Shown here piece after piece: positions 19,847 through 26,018 of a stretch of 26,018 bases of DNA. Position 1 is the first letter of the stretch, and each line of letters opens with the position of its first letter. Source of the stretch: a virus; the IMG/VR virus record IMGVR_UViG_3300046457_000179, positions 1 to 26,018 of that record, one strand, 5' to 3'. A program made the translations under genes and the position numbers. The notes under the pieces were generated by a model. That model did no database searches, was not told the DNA's origin, and was given only the letters and a program-made list of their open reading frames with translations.

Positions 19847-21268
19847 GAGGAATTTTACTTCTTTGATAATAACAGATGGAGTCTTACCAGGTGCACGATA
19901 GTAGCTGCTTGGAACATCTACTGTGATTGATTCAAACAATTCATTGATAAAATTTTTCTTTTCAGAGTCATTTGCCGTATCCCATAAATGGGGGATATGC
20001 TCGAGCATGGATAATATTGATTCTCGGTCATACCGTACTTCCTGTGGAGAGACCGCAGCCATCTGCTCTTTTATCATTTCTTCTTTTTTAGTATCTTCAG
20101 AGGTCATGGATTTATATTCCTCTTGTGACATGATGCCGTTCCCTAATGCCATGAGCCAATTCTTTTTCCTGTTCTTTATTGACGATAGTTCTTTTTCTAA
20201 TTCCTTAATTAAGTTTGTTTGATCAGATTGTTCCTGCTCAATATTAAAATCTTTTGAAAGCTGTAAGAATTGCTCTGGATCATCAACTGACAATTCATCC
20301 AAAAATGATTTAGCTAATGCCGTCTCGGTGAACTGTGGAAGGTCACAGGTGCCTTTATTTTTTTTATTAATACAAAGATAGTGTTTTGTTCCTTTAGCCT
20401 TCCTATGCCATCCTGAAAGCGGCCCACCACATCGAGCACATCGAAGAACGCCTGAAAAATGAAAAGGCGATGTGGCTTTCTTGCCATCTTTGGCCCTTGT
20501 ATTACGTAGCTGCTGCGCTTTTTCAAAAGATTCCTCATCGATAATAGCGGTATGAGCGGTATTATCAAAGATCATTGTATCCATTTTAGATCGGTTTCCC
20601 CATCTAAGCTTTCCGGCATAAACGGGATTTTCAAGCCATCTGGAAATAGTCCTGATATCTTTACTGATACCAAACTGCTGCATATACAAAACAATGGACC
20701 TAATACCTTTGCCTGATATATAGAGTCTGAACATTTCTTGTATTATTTTAGCTTCCTTTTCTTCAATTACTAAGGTGCCATCTTTTAAGCGATATCCAAA
20801 CGGAGCACGTCCGCCATTTCTTTCACCTAATTCAGCTTTCTTCGTCATCCCCATATAGACACGTTCTGCAAGCTGTTCTCGCTCGAACTGGGCTAACGAG
20901 GCAAATATATTAATCAATAATTTCCCTTGCGATGTGGTCGTATCGTAGGGCTCTGTGGAGCTTTTAAAAGATACATTGTTATCCTCAAATGTTTGCAATA
21001 ATTTATTGATATCTGCAACACTTCTGGATAGACGATCAAGTTTATATACCAAGACAACATCGATGTCATCTAATTCTTTTATCAGCTTCTTTAATTGTGG
21101 ACGGTTCATATCTTTAGCAGATTGACCCTCTTCACGATAAGTTTTTGCAACCTCCCATCCTTGCGAATAGCAGAATGCTTCTAGTTTATCCAATTGGGCA
21201 TCGAGGGAGTATCCTTCTTTCGATTGTTCATCTGTACTTACCCTAATATATAGAGCTGCTTTCATCAT
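19844..21268 (-). CDS. Large serine recombinase (integrase)
   Basis: A 474-residue protein with AAAGGAGGAG before the ATGATG start. The N-terminal catalytic domain (about 1-150) has 'ALYIRVSTDEQS' with the nucleophile Ser11, 'DVVLVYKLDRLSRS' and 'LLINIFASLAQFEREQLAERV'. A recombinase domain (about 160-265) follows. Then a zinc-ribbon 'CARCGGPLSGWHRK' and 'YLCINKKNKGTCDLP' precedes a coiled-coil region (about 345-400, 'IKELEKELSSIKNRKK') used in attP/attB synapsis control. It integrates the phage at a host attB. It reads toward the lysis side, with the immunity genes behind it. Confidence 0.96.
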   Translation of the reverse strand: MMKAALYIRVSTDEQSKEGYSLDAQLDKLEAFCYSQGWEVAKTYREEGQSAKDMNRPQLKKLIKELDDIDVVLVYKLDRLSRSVADINKLLQTFEDNNVSFKSSTEPYDTTTSQGKLLINIFASLAQFEREQLAERVYMGMTKKAELGERNGGRAPFGYRLKDGTLVIEEKEAKIIQEMFRLYISGKGIRSIVLYMQQFGISKDIRTISRWLENPVYAGKLRWGNRSKMDTMIFDNTAHTAIIDEESFEKAQQLRNTRAKDGKKATSPFHFSGVLRCARCGGPLSGWHRKAKGTKHYLCINKKNKGTCDLPQFTETALAKSFLDELSVDDPEQFLQLSKDFNIEQEQSDQTNLIKELEKELSSIKNRKKNWLMALGNGIMSQEEYKSMTSEDTKKEEMIKEQMAAVSPQEVRYDRESILSMLEHIPHLWDTANDSEKKNFINELFESITVDVPSSYYRAPGKTPSVIIKEVKFL

Positions 21269-21296
21269 TTCTCCTCCTTTCCCTATTCAATGATAT

Positions 21297-21326
21297 ATAT
21301 TAATGTCCTCTAAATATCCCGTTAAA
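21297..21326 (-). promoter_or_regulatory. Weak promoter candidate for integrase
   Basis: On the minus strand TTTAAC (21321-21326) and TAATAT (21297-21302) are 18 bases apart, upstream of the integrase start and after the ImmA gene. The match is moderate. The integrase may instead be read from the repressor operon. Confidence 0.3.
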
Positions 21327-21332
21327 TAATGG

Positions 21333-21842
21333 TTATATTTCATATTTATGCCGACTTTCAGCAACATAGCTATAAGACAACCTTCGATTTTGTATTTGTT
21401 CCAGTCGTTCCTCACACAGTTCTGGAGTCACCTTAAAAAGACTGGCCATCTGGTCAATTACATATTCATCATTCAAATTAATGTATTTTAGCATGTGCAA
21501 GGGGATGGCTGCATACAAAGTAAAATGTCTGGCATCCCATTCTTGCAATTCCCGAAACGCATTCGGCATTTTGCTTTGTACTCCATTATGCCTGAGGATA
21601 TGGCAGAGCTCGTGGAAAAAGATTTCTCTTTGGAGTTCCTTAGATTTTCGAGTATCGATGTAAATTCCACGGAAACGACCATTTACTAAATACTTTGATG
21701 GTAATTTCCACCGATTGATGGTGATCTCATAAATACGAGCAATATGGTCTTCATTTATTTGACGAGGATGCGAAATCTTCATTTGAGTATAAAAGTTAGT
21801 AACCCAATCTTCCAATGCTGTTGTTTTGTATAATTCCACCAA
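21333..21842 (-). CDS. ImmA/IrrE family metallopeptidase
   Basis: A 169-residue protein with start TTG at 21842 (GTG 21839 is equally possible). AAAGGTGTGA lies upstream. The zinc site 'EIFFHELCHILRHNG' (His77, Glu78, His81) is the HExxH motif of PF06114. The family cleaves phage or ICE repressors, as ImmA does to ImmR in ICEBs1 (established), leading to induction. It lies between integrase and repressor, which is the expected order. The likely target is the 22012-22431 repressor. The C-terminal part has 'EYVIDQMASLFKVTPELCEERLE', typical of the family. Confidence 0.93.
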   Translation of the reverse strand: MVELYKTTALEDWVTNFYTQMKISHPRQINEDHIARIYEITINRWKLPSKYLVNGRFRGIYIDTRKSKELQREIFFHELCHILRHNGVQSKMPNAFRELQEWDARHFTLYAAIPLHMLKYINLNDEYVIDQMASLFKVTPELCEERLEQIQNRRLSYSYVAESRHKYEI

Positions 21843-22011
21843 AAGTCACACCTTTCGTTAAAATTATACAAACATTTGTTCTGTTTTACAATAAAAAGAA
21901 AATGTCCATTTAATGGACACTCTTTGAATGTAATTAATCAGTAGTTGCTTTGCAGTATTGTTTTTAATAATAGTAAAAACACCTAAAACATTCATTTTGT
22001 TCTAGGTGTCT

Positions 22012-22431
22012 TTATTTATCTTGATTGCGTTGCTTAGCCATGTTAGCTACGGCTTTAAATTGTGCATCCAGCATTTTAATTTCCTCTGGGCTTAAGTTCT
22101 TCCATTCCTCAATGTCGAAAAATCCTAATTGTTCAAGACCATATTTCTTAGCAAGCTTAGTGATCTCAGCGAGAGAGTCGAATATCTCATCATGTTTACT
22201 TATTTTTGATTGGACTTCTTCCTCGATGTAGCCAGCTACTTGCATTAGCTCTTCATATGATACTTTTAAGGGTTTGCAAAGTTTTTTCAATACTTCTGGT
22301 GATGGAATACCCCGTGATCCTGTCTCAATTTGTGATAAATAAGCAGAAGATACTTCGGAATACAATGCAAGTTGTCTAATCGAAAGATTATTTTCCTTCC
22401 TTAACTTTTTTAAATACTCATTGAATTCCAT
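22012..22431 (-). CDS. CI-like repressor (Xre family)
   Basis: A 139-residue protein. Residues 4-62 are a helix-turn-helix ('NEYLKKLRKENNLSIRQLALYSEVSSAYLSQIETGSRGIPSPEVLKKLCKPLKVSYEELM') with the recognition helix around 'SSAYLSQIE'. The acidic helical C-terminal part (63-139, 'EVQSKISKHDEIFDSLAEITKLAKKYGLEQLGFFDIEEW') probably drives oligomerisation and is the substrate for ImmA. GGAGAATG precedes the ATG. The operator array at 22447-22485 overlaps its own promoter, so autorepression is expected. It maintains lysogeny by blocking the early promoter. Confidence 0.9.
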   Translation of the reverse strand: MEFNEYLKKLRKENNLSIRQLALYSEVSSAYLSQIETGSRGIPSPEVLKKLCKPLKVSYEELMQVAGYIEEEVQSKISKHDEIFDSLAEITKLAKKYGLEQLGFFDIEEWKNLSPEEIKMLDAQFKAVANMAKQRNQDK

Positions 22432-22446
22432 AAAACATTCTCCTTG

Positions 22447-22485
22447 TGATTACAACTGATAACACAATGATAACAAAAGTGATTA
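22447..22485. promoter_or_regulatory. Operator array, four TGATAA/TGATTA sites
   Basis: TGATTA (22447), TGATAA (22457), TGATAA (22468) and TGATTA (22480) lie 10-12 bases apart, on one helix face. On the minus strand a TTGTTA/TGTAAT pair with a 16-base spacer forms the repressor promoter inside this array. A fifth TGATAA at 22546 sits in the early promoter. Confidence 0.6.
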
Positions 22486-22524
22486 TGTTTAATTAATTAA
22501 TTTTAAGTTTTTTAATAAAAAGTG

Positions 22525-22554
22525 TTTACAACTGCGTACACTAGGTGATAATAT
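22525..22554 (+). promoter_or_regulatory. Early rightward promoter (PR)
   Basis: TTTACA (22525-22530) and TAATAT (22549-22554) with an 18-base spacer, and an extended -10 TG at 22546-22547. A TGATAA repressor-like site overlaps the -10. It would drive the Cro-like gene and the early region. Confidence 0.65.
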
Positions 22555-22592
22555 GTTCACATAAGCAAACGATAGTGAAAAGAGGTGAACAT

Positions 22593-22829
22593 ATGAGTAT
22601 AAAAGTGAATATTGAAGCTTTTATAAATGCTCGGATTATAAATGGGTTTTCTCAGCGTGAATTAGCAAAAAGAGCTGAACTTAGTAGTGCTCTAATTAGC
22701 CAAATTGAAAATAATGAAAGAAATCCAAGCCCAAGTTCCGCAAAGAAAATATGCGAAGTTTTAAACGTGAAATTTGATGAAATTTTTTTTACTGAAAGTG
22801 TTTGCAATTGCAAACATATAACAGCTTAA
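22593..22829 (+). CDS. Cro-like regulator (Xre family)
   Basis: A 78-residue protein from ATG 22593, with AGAGGTGAAC upstream. An earlier in-frame ATG at 22551 falls inside the promoter and is rejected. 'NIEAFINARIINGFSQRELAKRAELSSALISQIENNERNPSPSSAKKICEVLNVKFDEIFF' is a complete helix-turn-helix with the recognition helix around 'SSALISQIE', nearly identical in that helix to the repressor on the other strand. It is therefore likely to compete for the same TGATAA sites. A C-terminal 'VCNCKH' has two cysteines. It is the first gene of the early operon. Confidence 0.88.
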   Translation: MSIKVNIEAFINARIINGFSQRELAKRAELSSALISQIENNERNPSPSSAKKICEVLNVKFDEIFFTESVCNCKHITA

Positions 22830-22924
22830 CTGAACGATAAAAAGTCACATCTTAGCTTCCCCTATGGTTGTCAAAACATAGCAGACAATCAGCGTCTCAT
22901 ACACATTAATAAGGAGGCGATCAA

Positions 22925-23047
22925 ATGATTAAGGTGCCAGCAGAAAAATTAGCACGTGCAGTCGAAAAACATTTATTGCCGGGATTACTAAGACATTTAG
23001 CCGAGCAGCAAAGAACCCAACAACAGGATGAAAAAAAGAGCTCTTGA
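22925..23047 (+). CDS. Small hypothetical early protein
   Basis: A 40-residue protein with AAGGAGGCG before ATG 22925. 'MIKVPAEKLARAVEKHLLPGLLRHLAEQQ' is an amphipathic helix rich in leucine, followed by a charged glutamine-rich tail. No known family is recognised. Overlapping spacing (12 bases) to the next gene suggests the same early operon. Small helical proteins here could be anti-repressors, excisionases or host-takeover factors, but nothing in the sequence allows a choice. Confidence 0.6.
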   Translation: MIKVPAEKLARAVEKHLLPGLLRHLAEQQRTQQQDEKKSS

Positions 23048-23059
23048 GGAGGGTAGCAA

Positions 23060-23206
23060 ATGAACAAAAACGTTAAACGTATTCATTTTTATACAAAGAA
23101 AGTTGCAGAACTAGGATCCGTACATCCAACTAAACGGAACGAAGGTTGGTATCGACGATCTGCACGATTAAGTTGTTATAAAAAAGCAATGCATGAACAA
23201 TTTTAA
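23060..23206 (+). CDS. Small basic hypothetical protein
   Basis: A 48-residue basic protein from ATG 23060, with GAGGAGGGTAG upstream. 'MNKNVKRIHFYTKKVAELGSVHPTKRNEGWYRRSARLSCYKKAMHEQF' has a positive charge over most of its length and may bind nucleic acid. It ends in the first A of an intrinsic terminator. I do not recognise a family. Confidence 0.6.
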   Translation: MNKNVKRIHFYTKKVAELGSVHPTKRNEGWYRRSARLSCYKKAMHEQF

Positions 23207-23229
23207 AGCCTAACCAGGCTTTCCTTTTT
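23205..23229 (+). terminator. Intrinsic terminator
   Basis: AAAGCCT (23205-23211) and AGGCTTT (23216-23222) form a 7-bp stem with loop AACC, followed by CC and five T. It ends the first early transcript, before the gene at 23301. Confidence 0.75.
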
Positions 23230-23300
23230 AGCCATATTGCAGAAATTGTCTAGCGATTTTATGAATAAAAAAACAATAGTTTCATAGGAGGGGAAAGCAA

Positions 23301-23609
23301 ATGAAAAAAGTAATGCTCACGAAAGCAGAAGTTGAAGCATTAGAATCTGCAGTTAGAAATTCGGATGATGATAAACAAAGTATTGTTGCTTGGAAGGTTA
23401 CGGATCTCTTTACTCATGATGAAGAACCTCTTAATCGTATGCCTCTGGAAACTATTATCAAAGCACTTTATGTTGGATATGAAATTGAACAATCACCTGA
23501 AGATTTGGCTAGAGATTTTTATAACTCAGTAGTTATTCATGGAAATGGTCACATCATTCGCCACACTCTTAACCTATTAAATATAAAAATTAGTGGTATC
23601 AATTGCTAA
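23301..23609 (+). CDS. Hypothetical early protein
   Basis: A 102-residue protein with TAGGAGGGGA before ATG 23301. It begins 'MKKVMLTKAEVEALESAVRNSDDDKQSIVAWKVTDLFTHDEEPLNRMPLETIIKALYVGYEIEQSPED'. The second half holds 'HIIRHTLNLLNIKISGINC'. The pattern ('LT.AEV.ALE', 'L..L....LI.AL..GYE.E.SPED') is reminiscent of small Bacillus phage proteins of unknown function. It is a soluble helical protein. No catalytic motif is recognised. Confidence 0.7.
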   Translation: MKKVMLTKAEVEALESAVRNSDDDKQSIVAWKVTDLFTHDEEPLNRMPLETIIKALYVGYEIEQSPEDLARDFYNSVVIHGNGHIIRHTLNLLNIKISGINC

Positions 23610-23630
23610 CCAATTTGAGGAGGTGAACAT

Positions 23631-23708
23631 ATGGCAGTATACCTATTGGTATTAGCCGCACTGATTGTCGGGATTGTCATTGGCGATATGAGTAAGGAGG
23701 TGGAATAA
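23631..23708 (+). CDS. Tiny membrane peptide
   Basis: A 25-residue peptide from ATG 23631, with GAGGAGGTGAAC before it. Residues 3-20 ('VYLLVLAALIVGIVIGD') form one membrane helix; the tail is 'MSKEVE'. The tight coupling (the ribosome binding site AAGGAGGTGG of the next gene overlaps its end) supports real translation, but the length makes it uncertain. The role is unknown. Confidence 0.5.
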   Translation: MAVYLLVLAALIVGIVIGDMSKEVE

Positions 23709-24053
23709 ATGTCGATTGGAAAAGTTACCACATGGGTTATGACGGAGCAGCAGAGGTTAGATTACATAAAAAAGCATCCGATTGTTCCAACTAAAAAACC
23801 AACAGGTTCTAATTTTTCTAACGTTTCAGAGATGCAGTACAAGAAATCTGTTGAAGCTAGAGGAAAGAAAAATATGACAAAAGTTATGGATGTTGTCGAT
23901 AAGGACCAGCTGCACAAATTATTTATGTCAGGTAAACCGATTGGTGCAATCGCAAAAGATTTTAATATTAACGAAAACACAATGAACAATTACATCCAAG
24001 AACAACGGAGAATGGACCCTGAAAAATGGCCGTATCGAGCTAAAGGGAGGTGA
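23709..24053 (+). CDS. Helix-turn-helix-like hypothetical protein
   Basis: A 114-residue protein starting at ATG 23709 directly after AAGGAGGTGG. The C-terminal half, 'VVDKDQLHKLFMSGKPIGAIAKDFNINENTMNNYIQEQRRMDPEKWPYR', looks like a resolvase/homeodomain-type helix-turn-helix ('IGAIAKDFNINENTMNNYI'). The N-terminal half is unordered and basic. It may bind DNA at replication or control sites (inference). The stop overlaps the ribosome binding site for the next gene. Confidence 0.7.
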   Translation: MSIGKVTTWVMTEQQRLDYIKKHPIVPTKKPTGSNFSNVSEMQYKKSVEARGKKNMTKVMDVVDKDQLHKLFMSGKPIGAIAKDFNINENTMNNYIQEQRRMDPEKWPYRAKGR

Positions 24054-24058
24054 GGAAG

Positions 24059-24295
24059 TTGAGAGGAATTGGAGATATCGAAAACGCTATGGTGAAAGAC
24101 AGCTTGTGGAAGGAAAGAGAGCAGAAACCAAAAGTCATCAATGAATGTCTAGGCTGCATGGAAGACATTTATGAAGGTGAAGATGTTTACGAGTTTACTA
24201 GTTTAACAGGTGAAACTGTTTTGGTTCATCAAAATGCAGAGTGTTGTCAGCAGTATGTTGGTGCCATTTCATTTTGTAAGGTTGCAGGTGAATAA
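24059..24295 (+). CDS. Small cysteine-containing protein (zinc-binding-like)
   Basis: A 78-residue protein from TTG 24059, chosen since GGGAGGTGA ends six bases before it. An upstream GTG (24050) is inside that site. It contains 'NECLGCMEDIYEGEDVYEF' and 'AECCQQYV', giving one C-x2-C pair plus a second cysteine cluster, so zinc binding is possible. This type of protein is common in Bacillus phage early regions and has no known function. A hairpin follows at 24298-24323. Confidence 0.65.
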   Translation: MRGIGDIENAMVKDSLWKEREQKPKVINECLGCMEDIYEGEDVYEFTSLTGETVLVHQNAECCQQYVGAISFCKVAGE

Positions 24296-24297
24296 AA

Positions 24298-24323
24298 AAG
24301 ACACTCTTGGCAGAGAGCGTCTT
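24298..24323 (-). terminator. Minus-strand terminator-like hairpin
   Basis: AAGAC (24298-24302) pairs with GTCTT (24319-24323), with an inner CTCT/AGAG pairing. The A run lies on the left, so only minus-strand RNA would have the U-tract. No minus-strand gene ends here, so the role is unclear. Confidence 0.35.
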
Positions 24324-24402
24324 CGTGTAAGTCGATTCAATATATATCAACCTAATTCCATTATATGTGAATCGCCTCAAAAATCAAATGGAGGTAAAGA
24401 AA

Positions 24403-24984
24403 ATGAATGCGATGCAGGAAGAAAATCTTCAATTTATTAAAACGTTTCTTGAAGAAGATTTACAAAATGAAGATATCGAATCAGTTAAAACTAGGTTTGA
24501 AATTACTGACTTAGGAAGTCTTACTTGGACTTTTGAGAACGTCAAAGCTTTGAAGGATAAAGAAAAGGAAATTAAAGAAGTAGCTCAGGTTCAACGTAGC
24601 AAGATTGATTACTGGGAAAACAAAGAACTATCCACAATTAATAGTAGCCTTGAGTTTTTTCAAAATCTTATCGCTGAGTATCACTCAAAAGTATTAGCTG
24701 CTGATCCAAAGAAAAAAACCATAAAAACACCTTATGGCAATGCAAAGGCTAAGACCTCAAGCGAGCAACCTGTGAAATTTAAGGAAGAAGAAATCCTGCA
24801 ACATGCTATTGAATCCGGAATGGATGATTATTTGAAAACTGAGCTCAAATGGGGAGAATTCAAGAAACAATTAAAAATCGTTGAGATTTCCGGTGAGAAA
24901 GTAATTGTGGACAGTAACGGTCAGCTTGTTCCTGGGGTAAAGGTTAAACCAGCTACAACTACTTTTTCAATGGAGGTGATCTAG
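24403..24984 (+). CDS. Gam-like host-nuclease inhibitor family protein
   Basis: A 193-residue protein from ATG 24403, where GGAGGT lies eight bases upstream; in-frame ATGs at 24367 and 24388 lack such a site. It has a long coiled-coil-like helix ('VKALKDKEKEIKEVAQVQRSKIDYWENKELS', residues about 45-80) and then 'KKKTIKTPYGNAKAKTSSEQPVKF', the conserved 'T.YG....R...' strand. Then follows 'DDYLKTELKWGEFKKQL'. This is the pattern of Gam-like and related nuclease-inhibitor proteins of Firmicutes phages (memory). It would protect phage DNA ends from host RecBCD/AddAB-type nucleases. An inverted repeat CGATTCA/TGAATCG lies at 24333-24374, just before its ribosome binding site. Confidence 0.75.
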   Translation: MNAMQEENLQFIKTFLEEDLQNEDIESVKTRFEITDLGSLTWTFENVKALKDKEKEIKEVAQVQRSKIDYWENKELSTINSSLEFFQNLIAEYHSKVLAADPKKKTIKTPYGNAKAKTSSEQPVKFKEEEILQHAIESGMDDYLKTELKWGEFKKQLKIVEISGEKVIVDSNGQLVPGVKVKPATTTFSMEVI

Positions 24985-25677
24985 TTGGAACTAACAAACG
25001 GTGCCCAAATTACCAAAAGCAAAAAAGCGAAAATCATCATCTATTCTAAACCTGGTGATGGAAAAACAACCGTAGCTGGTAAGCTTCCAGGCACAACATT
25101 GGTACTAGATATTGATGGTACAAGCCAAGTGTTAGAAGGATATTCAAATGTCGATGTAGCAAGAATTGACGGTAAAAATCCGCATGATAGTATCTTGCAA
25201 TTCTATGGTATTGCAAAAGCAAAAATCGGGAAATATGACAATATTTTCATCGATAATTTAACACACTACCAAAAGCTCTGGCTGCTAAAAAAAGGAGAAA
25301 ATACAAAGAGTGGGATGCCAGAATTAAAAGATTATGCTTTACTAGATAACCATCTTTTGGGATTAGTAGAAACGTTCAACGCATTGGATGCAAATATCAT
25401 TTTCACAGCCTGGGAAACAACACGAACCATTATTCATGATGATGGCCAACAATATAATCAATTTGTTCCGGATATTCGAGATAAAATCGTGAATCACATT
25501 ATGGGAGTTGTTCATGTTGTTGCAAGGCTAGTAAGAAAAGCTGATGGAACTAGGGGATTTATGCTGGAAGGTAACCAAAGTATTTTTGCGAAGAATCACT
25601 TAGATCAGCGTAAAGGCTGTGTTCAAGAAGAATTGTTAGTGCCGTCCACAATTGAGAAAACAGGGGGAAATAAATAA
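24985..25677 (+). CDS. Sak4-like AAA ATPase (recombinase)
   Basis: A 230-residue P-loop ATPase from TTG 24985 (GGAGGTGATCTAG upstream), starting next to the Gam-like stop. Walker A 'SKPGDGKTT' (residues 22-30) and Walker B-like 'YDNIFIDNLTHYQKLW' (about 83-98, Asp at the end of the strand) match the AAA_24 family (PF13479), which includes Sak4, a single-strand-annealing recombinase related to RecA/Rad51. 'ALDANIIFTAWETTR' is the usual sensor region. It works with Gam-like and single-strand-binding proteins in phage replication and recombination. The stop overlaps the next ATG (TAATG). Confidence 0.88.
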   Translation: MELTNGAQITKSKKAKIIIYSKPGDGKTTVAGKLPGTTLVLDIDGTSQVLEGYSNVDVARIDGKNPHDSILQFYGIAKAKIGKYDNIFIDNLTHYQKLWLLKKGENTKSGMPELKDYALLDNHLLGLVETFNALDANIIFTAWETTRTIIHDDGQQYNQFVPDIRDKIVNHIMGVVHVVARLVRKADGTRGFMLEGNQSIFAKNHLDQRKGCVQEELLVPSTIEKTGGNK

Positions 25678-26018
25678 TGTCATTCTTTAAATTTGATGAA
25701 GAAAACGCAAGTGTATCATTTGAGCTGGTAGCAGAAGGTAAATATGAAGCTGTTATTTTGAATGCTGAAGCAGGCAAAACTCAAGCAGGTAAACCAAAGT
25801 TAACAGTAGACTTTGAGATTCGTAGTGATGTCCCACAAAATCATCAGGGTGCAAAAATTCAGTATAATACATTCACTTTTGAACATGAGGTTTCAATTAA
25901 AATTGTCAATTCATTAATAAAAGCGTGTGGATTTCCTAATGGTCATCCGTTTAGTTCTCCAGATGATATGGCCAAACAACTTATCAATAAAAATTTAAAA
26001 ATCACTGTTAAGCATGAG
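25677..26018 (+). CDS. DUF669 family protein (5' part)
   Basis: 114 codons are visible and the gene runs off the window. It starts 'MSFFKFDEENASVSFELVAEGKYEAVILNAEAGKTQAGKPKLTVDFEIRSDV'. The 'F.F...N....F.L...G.YE..I..A' start with 'KLTVDFEIRSDV' is the DUF669 (PF05037) pattern, a protein nearly always next to Sak4/Erf-type recombination genes and likely a single-strand-binding partner. 'FTFEHEVSIKIVNSLIKACG' is as expected for the family. TAATG coupling to the ATPase supports joint function. Confidence 0.88.
   Translation, partial: MSFFKFDEENASVSFELVAEGKYEAVILNAEAGKTQAGKPKLTVDFEIRSDVPQNHQGAKIQYNTFTFEHEVSIKIVNSLIKACGFPNGHPFSSPDDMAKQLINKNLKITVKHE

Noticed and set aside
19923-20222. Plus-strand frame opposite the integrase
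   Set aside because: Shadow of the coiled-coil region of the integrase.
24210-24440. Plus-strand frame between the cysteine protein and the Gam-like gene
   Set aside because: Overlaps the true genes in another frame, no ribosome binding site, crosses the hairpin.

Overview
The window is a contiguous, AT-rich stretch of a temperate siphovirus genome from a low-GC Gram-positive host, most likely Bacillaceae. The evidence is the strong GGAGG ribosome binding sites, frequent TTG/GTG starts, XkdX and SPO-type gene families, a serine integrase, an ImmA/IrrE plus Xre immunity cassette and an amidase with a CwlC-like SPOR repeat. The layout resembles the B. cereus-group Wbeta/Gamma type as I remember it. 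No tRNA, rRNA, CRISPR array or insertion sequence was seen.

Layout. 1-3793 holds the end of the HK97-type capsid gene, a capsid terminator, head-tail connector genes, two tandem paralogous major tail proteins, and a tail chaperone with a -1 frameshift (A AAA AAC). 3842-7386 is the tape measure gene. It is interrupted by about 1.2 kb of highly structured non-coding DNA carrying a GIY-YIG/NUMOD homing endonuclease, and its first codons look frameshifted. 7399-12168 carries distal tail, baseplate, XkdX and beta-helix tailspike genes. 12236-14007 carries an O-acyltransferase and a membrane-anchored protein, probably lysogenic-conversion cargo. 14072-15159 is the holin and amidase lysis cassette. 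15197-17040 (minus strand) is accessory: a secreted copper-amine-oxidase-domain-like protein, two hypothetical proteins, a Pmp3/YqaE membrane protein and an Xre regulator. 17403-19779 (plus strand) has an FtsK/SpoIIIE ATPase and a replication-relaxation protein, flanked by tiny zinc-ribbon proteins. 19844-22431 (minus strand) is the integrase, ImmA peptidase and repressor. 22593-26018 (plus strand) is the early region: Cro-like protein, small proteins, Gam-like protein, Sak4-like ATPase and DUF669.

How it works together. Virion assembly and lysis genes read rightward. The lysogeny switch near 22.44-22.59 kb has divergent promoters over an array of TGATAA-type sites. Lysis, integrase and early genes are contiguous with no host DNA between them. 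This fits a virion, circular or plasmid-like phage genome better than a prophage integrated through an attP next to the integrase.

The most unusual part is the tape measure interruption. By context it is a self-splicing intron with a homing endonuclease, but I could not find the canonical group I core (P7 R/S elements) or a good P1 guide, and the splice sites remain ambiguous. It deserves covariance-model searches and RT-PCR.
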